Assembly (NCBI GenBank): GCA_024304885.1
Contig: JALJOM010000008.1
Coordinates: 310,001 to 374,000 of the forward strand
Source of the DNA: Beijerinckiaceae bacterium
GTDB lineage: Bacteria > Pseudomonadota > Alphaproteobacteria > Rhizobiales > Beijerinckiaceae
DNA length: 64,000 bases
Direction of reading: 5' to 3'
Made by a program: the position numbers and the translations under genes
The notes under the pieces: model-generated
Told to the model about the DNA's origin: nothing
The model's input: the letters and a program-made list of their open reading frames with translations, nothing else
The model's database searches: none
In this document: positions 36,228 to 44,373 of the stretch, piece after piece
How the letters are laid out: every line of letters begins with the position of its first letter
Position numbering within the stretch: the stretch's first letter is position 1

Positions 36228-38414
36228 CTAGAAACGGCCGGCGAAGGTGACCCGGAACGCCCGCGGCTCGACCGGATGCAGCACACGGTCCATCACGCCG
36301 TTGGCGCAGGCTGCGAGAAAGTTCGGCGCGTCGGACCCGCCCGCCCGGCAAGCCTGGAACAAGGGATCCGACGGGATGAAGGATCCATAGGCATAAGTGA
36401 TCTGGTCGGAGCGGCTGTTGGTGAGGTTGAAGGCGTCGAGCTGAAGCGTGAAGCCGTTCTCGAAGTGATAGCCCACATGGGCGTTGAGCATCCCTGTGGC
36501 GGGTGACTGGAAGGCGCCGTCCTCGGTCAACGGGCGCGCGCCGAAGTAGCGGAACCGAATGCCGCCGAACCATCCCAAGGCTTCGCCGATGGTGGCGCCA
36601 GCCGACGCGATGATGGCCGGGGCGCCGGGAATATAGTTGCCCGCCGCATTGCCGAGCTGCGCCTCGGGGAAGCCTGCGAGCTCTTCGAAGGCCGCCGCTT
36701 GGTCGCGATCATATCCGAGGAACCGTGCCCGCGTGACCGCGAGATCGGCTTCGATATCGAGCCAGGGCACGGGCCTATAGTCGTTGGTGAACTCGACGCC
36801 GATACGCCGGCTCGGCCGGCTCGCCTCGGTGGTTCCCGCGTCACCGACGAAGAGAATCTCCGACGCCGAATCGAGGACGAAAACGGCGACCGAGCTGTTC
36901 AGCCCGTCGATCGCCTGGGTGCGAAACCCGGCCTCGGCGCCCTGGGTCCCGACCAGGAAAGGCGCCGGGCTCAGCCTGTCGGTGATCGAGAGAGGATCGA
37001 CCTTCGCCGTCACGCCGCGGATGTCGTTGCTGTGGAATCCACTCCCGAGATTGAGAAAATATTCGGTCTTGTCGAACGGCCCGAAAACGAGGCTCAACTT
37101 GGGGTTGGCGATGAACGCGTTGGGCGTGCCCGAGTTCAGGGAATTGCTCACCGCATCGACGGAGCCTGCGAAGAAGTTCCCGCGCCAGCCGAAGTTGGTC
37201 TTGAGCCACTCGTTCCAGAAAAGCGTGGTCTGCGCGTAGAATCCGAGATTGCCTTCCTTCACCCTGTCGCTTCGCGTGAGTGACGAGAACTGGCGCCGGA
37301 ACGTGTTCTGCAGGCTCAGATTGATCGCGTCGAACCGCGTCTGGATGCCGAACTCCGTCTCCGACGGAATGCCCCCGAAATCGCTCTTGATCCTGTGCAG
37401 CACGCTGGCTCCGGCGGTCACTCGCTGATCCTGCTGCTGGAACTGATCACCGAACAGGGGATCGCCCTCGGGCGTGCCCGCGTCGTTCAGGAAATAGGTG
37501 AAATTGTTCCACAGGTTGAGCGAGCTCTTGATCGCGTAGAACGAAGCCTGGGTGGTCGCCGCCGGGTGGGTGTGTGCCCAATGCCCCGAGATCGAGTAGC
37601 GTGAGGACGCGCCGCCGTCGGTGGGGTCGATGGCACCGTATCGGCTGACCTCGCGCCGGGTGATCGCCCTGAGCGGGATCTGGTCGGTGGAGTTCCATCG
37701 ATTCGAATAGGCCATGCCGGTCAGGGCGAAGCCATTCTCCGGCGTCCCTTGGCTGTAGCGGATCAGGCCGTTGAGCTTGAAGGCATCGTCCGGGTTGACC
37801 CACGGACCGTCATAGCGCCCGACCTCGCCGGCGGCGAGGAGCGTTCCTTCCCCGAATGCGGTCGTGCCGATGCCGAGATAGCGCTGGTAGTTGAAACTGC
37901 CGACCGTCGGCTTGAAATACTGGCCGTTGAAGCCGTCGACGAGGCTGATGCGGATGGCCCCGACCGAGGAGAAATCGCCCTCCTCGGCGAAATAGGGACC
38001 CTTCTTCACAGTGACGTCGCCGATGAGCTCCGGGATCAGGAAGTTGAGGTCGGCATAGCCCTGCCCATGGCCGTGGGTGACCATGTTGATCGGCATGCCG
38101 TCGAGCCAGATCGCGAGGTCGGTCCCGTGGTCGAGGTTGAAGCCGCGCAGGAAATATTGGTTGGCCTTGCCTTCGCCGCTGTGCTGGGTGATGATGAGGC
38201 CGGGCACGACCTCGAGCGATTCCGCGGGCCGCAGGAAGATGCGCTCGTTGACCTCGGTTCCGGAGAAGCGCATCTCGCTCGCGGCGATCGTCGGCATGGA
38301 GGTCGCGCGGCTCCCCTCGCCGGCGGCGACCTCGATCGTGGGCAGCGTCACTGCTGCGTCGTGCGCCTCGGCCGTGCCGGCCGTGCCGAGTAGCAACGCG
38401 AGGCCGCCGAGCAT
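36228..38414 (-). CDS. TonB-dependent outer-membrane receptor 1 (predicted metal uptake)
   Basis: A 728-residue receptor (from the ATG at 38414). A signal-like segment (MLGGLALLLGTAGTAEAHD) precedes a TonB-box region (AVTLPTIEVAAG), a plug domain with ESLEVVPGLIITQHSGEGKANQYFLRGFNLDHGTDLAIWLDG and NMVTHGHGQGYADLNFLIPEL, and a 22-strand barrel ending in the aromatic RVTFAGRF terminus typical for BAM insertion. The H-G-H motif in the plug is notable for metal transport. The frame is open 104 codons upstream through a family A repeat; a TTG eight codons before the ATG would give a better n-region. It is the last gene of an operon behind a NikR-type regulator and shares high similarity with receptor 2. 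Confidence 0.92.
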   Translation of the reverse strand: MLGGLALLLGTAGTAEAHDAAVTLPTIEVAAGEGSRATSMPTIAASEMRFSGTEVNERIFLRPAESLEVVPGLIITQHSGEGKANQYFLRGFNLDHGTDLAIWLDGMPINMVTHGHGQGYADLNFLIPELIGDVTVKKGPYFAEEGDFSSVGAIRISLVDGFNGQYFKPTVGSFNYQRYLGIGTTAFGEGTLLAAGEVGRYDGPWVNPDDAFKLNGLIRYSQGTPENGFALTGMAYSNRWNSTDQIPLRAITRREVSRYGAIDPTDGGASSRYSISGHWAHTHPAATTQASFYAIKSSLNLWNNFTYFLNDAGTPEGDPLFGDQFQQQDQRVTAGASVLHRIKSDFGGIPSETEFGIQTRFDAINLSLQNTFRRQFSSLTRSDRVKEGNLGFYAQTTLFWNEWLKTNFGWRGNFFAGSVDAVSNSLNSGTPNAFIANPKLSLVFGPFDKTEYFLNLGSGFHSNDIRGVTAKVDPLSITDRLSPAPFLVGTQGAEAGFRTQAIDGLNSSVAVFVLDSASEILFVGDAGTTEASRPSRRIGVEFTNDYRPVPWLDIEADLAVTRARFLGYDRDQAAAFEELAGFPEAQLGNAAGNYIPGAPAIIASAGATIGEALGWFGGIRFRYFGARPLTEDGAFQSPATGMLNAHVGYHFENGFTLQLDAFNLTNSRSDQITYAYGSFIPSDPLFQACRAGGSDAPNFLAACANGVMDRVLHPVEPRAFRVTFAGRF

Positions 38415-38475
38415 CGTCGTCTGCAAGAGGCGGTCGCGCAATCTCGTCCCGCTCCGTGGGACGACCGCGTCACGA

Positions 38476-38578
38476 GAGCGGTTTCCGATCCGGTTGAATT
38501 GGAAATCTGCTCTACATTCTTGTCTTGTCGCAATTTCGCGACGTGAACCGATGTCCGGTTCGCTGGAAATTGCTCTAG
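38476..38578. repeat. Family A two-hairpin repeat, near-consensus copy
   Basis: GAGCGGTTTCCGATCCGG...CTGCTCTACATTCTTG, TCTTGTCGCAATTTCGCG and CCGGTTCGCTGGAAATTGC followed by TCTAG. This is one of the best-preserved copies. It fills about a quarter of the 420-bp gap between nikR and receptor 1; the rest includes an AT-rich patch near 38750-38790 that could carry a promoter. Confidence 0.85.
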
Positions 38579-38834
38579 CTGCACGAGCATCCGCGACATG
38601 CGTCGGCATCCCGAGCTCGGGCGCTCCCGCTCTCGACGTTGGCACGACATCGTTGCGAATGTCCGACAAGCGATCCTCCCGGAGCTTTCGCCGAGCTCGG
38701 TCACCGATACGGCCGCCCGGATCCATGGGGAGAAGCTACTGGCCCCGATTTCACGATGTAAGAGGAAAATCTAAAAAGCTCATACAAAGATCGCGAGCGT
38801 TGCCGATTTGCATCACGTCGACGCTGGTTCCGGG

Positions 38835-39308
38835 TCACGCATGGCGGACGTGGATATGCGAATGGCGTCGGGGATGATCCTTGCCGTGGGCATGGCTTTC
38901 CTCCCGGACCTCGACGGGAACGGCGACGAGGCGGCCGTGCCGAACGCCCCGCTCGGAGATGATCTCTTCCGCGAAGCGATGAACCTCGTGCGTCGCACCG
39001 CGCAAAAGCGCGACCTCCATGCAGCTCGCATGGTCGAGACGGACCTGCAGTGCCGCGACCGACAGGTCGTGGTGATGATGATGCGCGTCGGCGAGGCGCT
39101 TGGCGAGCTCGCGGACGGTGTGATCGTAGACATAAACGAGCGCGGCGACGCAATCGCCGCCATCGGTCGACTCGGTGCGCGCTTGCTGCATTCCGGCGCG
39201 GGCGAGGTCGCGAATGGCCTCGGACCGATTATGATAGCCGCGTGCCTTCATGAAGCGGTCTAAATCCGCGGCGAGGTCGTCGTCGAGCGTTACCGTGACT
39301 CGTTGCAT
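38835..39308 (-). CDS. NikR-type ribbon-helix-helix metalloregulator with altered nickel site
   Basis: A 157-residue regulator. The N-terminal ribbon-helix-helix is intact (MQRVTVTLDDDLAADLDRF...GYHNRSEAIRDLAR), and the C-terminal ACT-like domain is clear (VAALVYVYDHTVRELAKRL, HHHHHDLSVAAL, FAEEIISERGVRHGRL). Aligned with E. coli NikR, the high-affinity ligands His76 and Cys95 are kept (HHHHHDLS, HASCMEV). His87 and His89 are replaced by Gln and Arg (AALQVRLDH instead of ATLHVHINH). A His-rich tail (SHAHGKDHPRRHSHIHVRH) extends the C-terminus. The ATG at 39308 is preferred over an adjacent TTG. It is located between two TonB receptor genes on the same strand, 18 bp from the upstream one, so it likely controls them. 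Ligand specificity is uncertain. Confidence 0.9.
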   Translation of the reverse strand: MQRVTVTLDDDLAADLDRFMKARGYHNRSEAIRDLARAGMQQARTESTDGGDCVAALVYVYDHTVRELAKRLADAHHHHHDLSVAALQVRLDHASCMEVALLRGATHEVHRFAEEIISERGVRHGRLVAVPVEVREESHAHGKDHPRRHSHIHVRHA

Positions 39309-39326
39309 CAAGCTCGTTCCCCGAAT

Positions 39327-41531
39327 TCAGAACCGCCCCGCGACGGTCAGGCGGAGCGCGAGAGGCTCGACCGGGTGCAGCACCCGGTCCATCACGCCAT
39401 TGGCGCAGACCGCGGCGGGCACGCCGCTCTTTCCGGATGCAGGATAGCAGGCATTGTACAAGGAATCCGTCCTCAGGAACGATCCATAGGCGAAGGTGAT
39501 CTGGTCCGACCGGCTGCCCGTCAGGTTGAATCCTTCGAGCTGAAGGAGCCAGCCGTTGTCGAAGCGATAGCCGATCGTCCCGTTGAGGACGCCGAGCGCG
39601 GGGGAGCGAAACACATTGTCCTCGGTCAGCGGCCTGACCCCGAAATAGCGATAGCGAAGGCCGGCGAACCAGCCTGTCGGCTCGCCGAGCGTGAAACCCG
39701 CCGAGGCGACGATCGTCGGCGCGCCGGGAATGAAGTTGCCGGGTCCATTGCCGATCTGCGCCTCGGGGACGCCGGCGAGCTCCGCGAAGGCTGCCGCCTG
39801 GTCGAGATCGAAGCCGCGGAAGCGCGAGTAGGTATAGGCGAGGTCGGCGCCGAGATCGAGCCAGGGGACCGGCCGGTAGTCGTTGGTGAATTCCACGCCG
39901 ATGCGCCGGCTGGCCCGGCTCGGCAACGTCGATCCCACATCGCCCTGGAACAGGATCTCCGAGGCGGAGTCGAGGATGAACAGGCTGAGCGAGCTCGTGA
40001 GGCCCTCGATCGCGAAGGTCCGCAGCCCGACCTCCGCCCCTTGCGTGCGCACCAGGAAGGGCGAGGCCGGGACCCGGACCGAAGGGTCGAGCGGATCCGC
40101 CGTGATCGTGACGGAGCGCGCGTCGTTGCTGTGGAACCCCGCACCGAGATCGAGGAAGAGCTCGGTCTTCTCGAACGGGCCGAAGATCAGGCTCGTCTTG
40201 GGGCTCGCGATGAAGGCCGTGGGCGTCCCGGAGTTCGCGGGATTGCTCGATGCGACCGAGGCGGTGAAGACGTCTCCTCGCCAGCCGAAATTGGCTCGGA
40301 ACCAATCGCTGACAAAAAGCGTCGTGTCGCCGTAGATCCCGACGCTGCCTTCCCACACCTTGTCGTCGCGGATCGTGCCGAGGAACCTCCGCGCGACCGT
40401 ATTGGTGAGGGAGAGATCGATCGAATCGAGCCGAGCCTGCAGGCCCACCTCGGTGAGGGTCGGCATGTCGCCGAGCTCGCTCCGGAGCCTGTGCGCGACA
40501 TTCACGCCGGCGGTCCAGCGACCGTCGTGCTGGCGGGTCTGGTCGCCGTTCACGGGATCGTTGAGGAAATAGGTGAAGTTGCCGTAGAGATCGAGCGCGC
40601 TTCGGATCGCGTAGAAATCGACCGATGTGGTGGCGTCGGCCTCGGTGCGCGCAAGGCGCCCCGAGAGGGAAAACCGCGCGATGTTGCCGCCGTCGGACGG
40701 GTCGAGCGAGCCGAAGAGGCCGAGAAGTCCCGAGCTGATCGCCCTCGCCGGGATCTGGTCGGTTGCGGTCCAGCGGTTGGCGTAGGCCATGCCGGTGAGC
40801 GACAGCCCGTCGGCGGGCGTGCCCTGGCTGTAGCGAACGAGACCGTTCAGCTTGAAGGCATCGTCGGGGACGACCCAAGGGCCGTCGTAGCGCAAGATCT
40901 CGCCGGCGACGAGGAGCTCGCCCTCTCCGAGCTTCGTGTGGCCGATGCCCAGGGTGCGCAGGTAGCCGAAGCTCCCGAGGGTCGCTTTCACCAATTGCCC
41001 GTCGAAACCGTCGAGCAGGTTGATGTGGATCGCCCCGACCGAGGAGAAATCACCCTCGCTCGCGAAATAGGGTCCTTTCCTCACGTCGATCGAGGAGATC
41101 AGCTCGGGGATGAGGAAGTTGAGGTCGGCATAGCCCTGCCCGTGAATGTGGGTGCGCTGGTTGATCGGCATGCCATCCACATAGATGGCGAGGTCGGTGC
41201 CGTGATCGAGGCTGAAGCCGCGCAGAAAATAGAGATTCGCGTGACCCTCGCCGCTGTGCTGAGAGACGATGAGGCCGGGGACGATCTCGAGCGCATCGGC
41301 CGGGCGCGCGAAAACGCGCTCGTTCACCTGCTTGCCGGTGAAGCTCGTCTCGCTCGCCGCCAGCAGCGGCTCGGTGGTCGCCCCGCCGGTCGTGCTCCCC
41401 GTGGACACCTCGATCTCGGGCAGCGTCACCGCTTCGGCCGTCTGCGCCGCGGCGGGCGTCGCGTCGGCGAGGAGGCAACCGAGACAGGCGACAGAGCAGG
41501 CGAGAGCGCGGACCTCGTCAGGCAGGGCCAT
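39327..41531 (-). CDS. TonB-dependent outer-membrane receptor 2 (predicted metal uptake)
   Basis: A 734-residue receptor with a signal peptide (MALPDEVRALACSVACLGCLLADATPAAAQ), TonB-box region (AVTLPEIEVSTG), plug (DALEIVPGLIVSQHSGEGHANLYFLRGFSLDHGTDLAIYVDGMPINQRTHIHGQGYADLNF) and barrel ending RLTVAGRF. It is strongly similar to receptor 1 across its whole length, including the D-x-M-P-I-N and H-x-H-G-Q-G-Y-A-D-L-N-F plug motifs and the C-terminal ANGVMDRVLHPVEP block, so the two arose by duplication. It is the first gene of the receptor 2-nikR-receptor 1 unit, with an AT-rich operator-like site upstream. The nickel or cobalt role is inferred from the NikR neighbour. Confidence 0.92.
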   Translation of the reverse strand: MALPDEVRALACSVACLGCLLADATPAAAQTAEAVTLPEIEVSTGSTTGGATTEPLLAASETSFTGKQVNERVFARPADALEIVPGLIVSQHSGEGHANLYFLRGFSLDHGTDLAIYVDGMPINQRTHIHGQGYADLNFLIPELISSIDVRKGPYFASEGDFSSVGAIHINLLDGFDGQLVKATLGSFGYLRTLGIGHTKLGEGELLVAGEILRYDGPWVVPDDAFKLNGLVRYSQGTPADGLSLTGMAYANRWTATDQIPARAISSGLLGLFGSLDPSDGGNIARFSLSGRLARTEADATTSVDFYAIRSALDLYGNFTYFLNDPVNGDQTRQHDGRWTAGVNVAHRLRSELGDMPTLTEVGLQARLDSIDLSLTNTVARRFLGTIRDDKVWEGSVGIYGDTTLFVSDWFRANFGWRGDVFTASVASSNPANSGTPTAFIASPKTSLIFGPFEKTELFLDLGAGFHSNDARSVTITADPLDPSVRVPASPFLVRTQGAEVGLRTFAIEGLTSSLSLFILDSASEILFQGDVGSTLPSRASRRIGVEFTNDYRPVPWLDLGADLAYTYSRFRGFDLDQAAAFAELAGVPEAQIGNGPGNFIPGAPTIVASAGFTLGEPTGWFAGLRYRYFGVRPLTEDNVFRSPALGVLNGTIGYRFDNGWLLQLEGFNLTGSRSDQITFAYGSFLRTDSLYNACYPASGKSGVPAAVCANGVMDRVLHPVEPLALRLTVAGRF

Positions 41532-41573
41532 CGTGCCGATCCTCGTCACTCCGCTCGGTCGAGCCTTGTGCTG

Positions 41574-41598
41574 TAAAGTTTAGTGCCAGCTAACTTAA
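41574..41598 (-). promoter_or_regulatory. AT-rich imperfect palindrome upstream of receptor 2
   Basis: A 25-bp stretch runs from TAAAGTT (41574-41580) to AACTTAA (41592-41598), with the centre at 41586 and 8 of 12 symmetric pairs complementary. It contrasts with GC-rich flanks and sits 43 bp upstream of the receptor 2 ATG. It does not match the E. coli NikR operator (GTATGA-N16-TCATAC). I suggest it as the operator of the NikR-like protein. Confidence 0.4.
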
Positions 41599-41682
41599 GG
41601 TGTCGTCGAGCGGCGGGTCAACGAGCATCGGACGGGACGAGGAGATGCGCCGCGACCTGTTGCGCGCGGGCCACGGCGGGGG

Positions 41683-43071
41683 TTAGGCTCGGCGTGCGCA
41701 CGGACCCGCCTGCGCCGCGATCGCATGGAAAAAGCTCCCCGTGACGAGCCCGCGCCGGCTGCCCGCGGGCTCCGGCGTCTCGGAATAGGCGTCGCGGAAC
41801 AGGGCGAAGGGGGGATCGGCGTCCCCGTCCATGGTGGTCGCATAATGGAACTCGTGGCCGCGCAGGCCCGTCCCGGCGACGCCCAGCGGATGATCCGCGG
41901 CGAGGCGCGCTTCGCGATAGCCGAGATGGAGCTTGCGCTTCGCGAAGCTGAAGGACGGGCCGAGGAGCCCCGCCATGGCATGCTCGGTGCCCTCCTTGTC
42001 GGTGAGGCTCCGGCCGAGCACCATGTAGCCGCCGCATTCGCCGTGGACCGGCTTTGCCCGAGCGAAGCCGCGCAAGCCCTCCATGAAGCGGGCCGCGGCG
42101 GCGAGCCTGCCGGCGTGAAGCTCGGGGTAGCCGCCGGGCAGCCAGCAGAGATCGCATTCTGGCGGCGGCGGCGCGTCGGCCAGGGGCGAGAAGAATACGA
42201 CCTCGGCGCCGGCATCGTGCCATCCCGCGAGGATATGAGGATAGAGGAACGAGAACGCCTCGTCGCGGGCGACCGCGATGCGCTGCGCCGGCGGCGGCAG
42301 GGCCGGTCCCGCGGCCGCGGAAGTGCTGAAGCGTCCTGCACCCGCGACGGCGAGAATGTGGGCGAGATCGACATGGCCGGCGACGAAAGCCGCGGCCGTC
42401 TCCAGCCTCTTGTCGAGATCCGCGATCTCGGCCGCTTGCACGAGGCCGAGGTGGCGTTCTGCGAGCATCATGTCTTCCGCGCGCGGCAGGGAGCCGAGGA
42501 CGGGGATGCCACGTGCCTCGACGGCGCCTTTGACGAGACGCTCGTGGCGGGGGCTCGCGACCCGGTTCAGGACCACGCCCGCGATGGCGACGCGCGGATC
42601 ATAGCCGGCGCAGCCCATGACGATCGCCGCCGCGGTCTGCGCCTGGCCCGAGACATCGAGCACGAGCACCACGGGCCAGCCGAGCCGAGCGGCGACATCG
42701 GCTGAGGCGCCGGTCGATCCGGGTGCGGCCGGCACCCCGTCGTAGAGGCCCATGGAGCCTTCGCAGAGGACGAGGTCGCATCCGGAGCCTGCCTCCGCGG
42801 CAAGAGCGCAGAGCAGGGCCTCGTCCATCGCCCAGCTGTCGAGATTGAAGCTCCTCTCGCCGGTCGCGGCGGCATGAAAGGCCGGATCGATATAGTCCGG
42901 GCCGCATTTGGCGCCGCCGACGCGCAGCCCGCGGTTGCGCAAGGCTCGCATCAGCCCGAGGGTGAGGATCGTCTTGCCGCTGCCCGAGCGCGGCGCCGCG
43001 ATCACGAGGCCGCGTGGTCCTTCTCGTGGCTCGGGCGCGGCGGGGAGCAGGTGAGGTTCGTGCAAGGGCAT
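41683..43071 (-). CDS. cobB: Cobyrinate (hydrogenobyrinate) a,c-diamide synthase
   Basis: ATP- and glutamine-dependent amidation of the a and c side chains in cobalamin synthesis. The 462-residue product has an N-terminal dethiobiotin-synthetase-like ATPase domain with APRSGSGKTILTLGLM and KCGPDYIDPAFH, the DLVLCEGSMGLYDG block, and a C-terminal GATase_3 domain with LCWLPGGYPE and the nucleophile Cys in HGECGGYMVLG, followed by HEFHYATT. The start ATG at 43071 is 26 bp from the divergent cbiD ATG. No good ribosome binding site is visible, and the frame stays open 57 codons further, so the start is not certain. Confidence 0.95.
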   Translation of the reverse strand: MPLHEPHLLPAAPEPREGPRGLVIAAPRSGSGKTILTLGLMRALRNRGLRVGGAKCGPDYIDPAFHAAATGERSFNLDSWAMDEALLCALAAEAGSGCDLVLCEGSMGLYDGVPAAPGSTGASADVAARLGWPVVLVLDVSGQAQTAAAIVMGCAGYDPRVAIAGVVLNRVASPRHERLVKGAVEARGIPVLGSLPRAEDMMLAERHLGLVQAAEIADLDKRLETAAAFVAGHVDLAHILAVAGAGRFSTSAAAGPALPPPAQRIAVARDEAFSFLYPHILAGWHDAGAEVVFFSPLADAPPPPECDLCWLPGGYPELHAGRLAAAARFMEGLRGFARAKPVHGECGGYMVLGRSLTDKEGTEHAMAGLLGPSFSFAKRKLHLGYREARLAADHPLGVAGTGLRGHEFHYATTMDGDADPPFALFRDAYSETPEPAGSRRGLVTGSFFHAIAAQAGPCARRA

Positions 43072-43103
43072 GAGCAAAGGTGCATGAGCAAAGGGGCATG
43101 AGC
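43068..43103. repeat. 14-bp tandem repeat spanning the cobB/cbiD start codons
   Basis: GCATGAGC occurs at 43068, 43082 and 43096, each followed (first two) by AAAGG, giving a 14-bp period. The first copy contains the cobB start (on the minus strand) and the third the cbiD start. The AAAGG between copies 2 and 3 serves as the cbiD ribosome binding site. Confidence 0.8.
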
Positions 43104-44198
43104 GACAGCGAGGAGCGTCGGGTCTTGCGCAGGGGCTGGACCACCGGCACCTGCGCCGCAGCGGCGTCACGCGCCGCCTATGAAGCGCTCGTTTCCGGCG
43201 TTTTTCCAGATCCCGTGACCGTGACACTGCCGGGCGGGTCACGGCCGGCCTTCGCGCTCGCTTGCCACGAGCTCGAGGAAGGGATCGCCCGCGCGGGAAT
43301 CGTCAAGGATGCCGGAGACGATCCCGACGTCACCCATGGTGCCTTGGTGGTGGCGACGGTTCGGCCCGGCCCGGCTGGATCGGGCGTCACGTTCCTGGCC
43401 GGGGAAGGGGTCGGCACGATCACCCGCGCGGGCCTCCCCCTGCCGCCGGGCGAGCCGGCGATCAATCCGGTGCCGCGCAAGATGATCGCGGCCGAGATCG
43501 AAGATGTCGCGCGCGCCCATGGGACGAGCGGCGATGCGATCGTGGAAGTTTCCATTCCGGGCGGCGAGAAGATCGCCGAGCATACGCTGAACGCGCGGCT
43601 CGGCATCGTCGGCGGCCTGTCCATCCTCGGTACGACCGGCATCGTCGTGCCTTATTCCTGCGCGGCCTGGATCGACACGATCCATAGATCGATCGATGTC
43701 GCCCGCGCGGCGGGGCTCGAGCATATCGCGGGCACGACCGGGGCGAGTTCCGAGGCTGCCGTTCGGGCGCTGCACCACCTGCCCGAGCTCGCCCTCGTCG
43801 AGATGGGCGATTTCGTCGGCGCCATGCTGAAATATCTGCGCCGTCACAGGGTCCCGAAGGTGACGATCGGCGGCGGCTTCGCCAAGATGTCGAAGCTCGG
43901 CCGAGGTCTCCTCGATCTTCATTCGAAACGCGGTGCGGTCGATCTCGATTGGCTCGCGGGGAAGGCTCTGGAGGCGGGGGCTGCGCCCGCGCTCGTCGAA
44001 CGAATTAGGACGGCGAATACGGCCAAGGAGGCGTGCGATCTCGCGCTTGCCGAGGGCTGCGATCTCGCCGGCCCCGTGGCCGAATCGGCGTGGCGGACCG
44101 CGGCGAAGGTCCTCGAGGGCAGCGCGATCGCGCTCGAGGTCGTGGTCTTCGATCGGGACGGAGCGCTTCTCGCGCGCGTGCCGTTTCTCTCGGCTTGA
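43098..44198 (+). CDS. cbiD: Cobalt-precorrin-5B C1-methyltransferase
   Basis: A 366-residue SAM-dependent methyltransferase of the anaerobic (early-cobalt) cobalamin route. The N-terminal motif RRGWTTGTCAAAASRAAY is diagnostic, followed by GEGVGTITRAGLPLPPGEPAINPVPR, STIPGGE-type SIPGGEKIAEHTLNARLGIVGGLSILGTTG, and GGGFAKMSKLGRGLLDLHS. The start at 43098 has AAAGGGG. It is divergent from cobB. Only these two cobalamin genes lie in the window; the rest must be elsewhere. The mix of CbiD with the CobB-type amidase is common in alphaproteobacteria. Confidence 0.96.
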   Translation: MSDSEERRVLRRGWTTGTCAAAASRAAYEALVSGVFPDPVTVTLPGGSRPAFALACHELEEGIARAGIVKDAGDDPDVTHGALVVATVRPGPAGSGVTFLAGEGVGTITRAGLPLPPGEPAINPVPRKMIAAEIEDVARAHGTSGDAIVEVSIPGGEKIAEHTLNARLGIVGGLSILGTTGIVVPYSCAAWIDTIHRSIDVARAAGLEHIAGTTGASSEAAVRALHHLPELALVEMGDFVGAMLKYLRRHRVPKVTIGGGFAKMSKLGRGLLDLHSKRGAVDLDWLAGKALEAGAAPALVERIRTANTAKEACDLALAEGCDLAGPVAESAWRTAAKVLEGSAIALEVVVFDRDGALLARVPFLSA

Positions 44199-44244
44199 AC
44201 GCGCCTGCCGGAACCTATGCCACCGCTGACCGTTATCCGAATTT

Positions 44245-44343
44245 GCGTTCCGATCTTTCTCGAGCGGGTTGCGGCTCTACATGATTGGTTTGTCGCTTTG
44301 TCTCGAGTCGAGCCGCCGACCGGTTCGATGGAACGTGCTCGAG
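44245..44343. repeat. Family A repeat, diverged copy
   Basis: GCGTTCCGATCTTTCTCGAG, GGCTCTACATGATTGGTTTG, TCGCTTTG and CCGGTTCGATGGAACGTGC followed by TCGAG keep the consensus order with several changes, in the 175-bp space between cbiD and the YbhB-like gene. Confidence 0.6.
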
Positions 44344-44373
44344 GTCGATCCCCGACCGATCGAGAGGCCCGCC

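Noticed and set aside
39303-41576. About 757-codon frame antisense to TonB receptor 2
   Set aside because: It has no domain pattern. The minus strand carries signal peptide, plug and barrel features of a receptor.
41574-41598. Sigma54 promoter (TGGCAC...TTTACA) upstream of receptor 2
   Set aside because: The -12 GC dinucleotide required at the correct spacing is absent, so the match is partial only.
41532-41682. Possible cobalamin riboswitch upstream of receptor 2, suggested by the neighbouring cobB and cbiD genes
   Set aside because: The gap is only 151 bp and I cannot find a convincing B12-box-like core, so a riboswitch is not supported.
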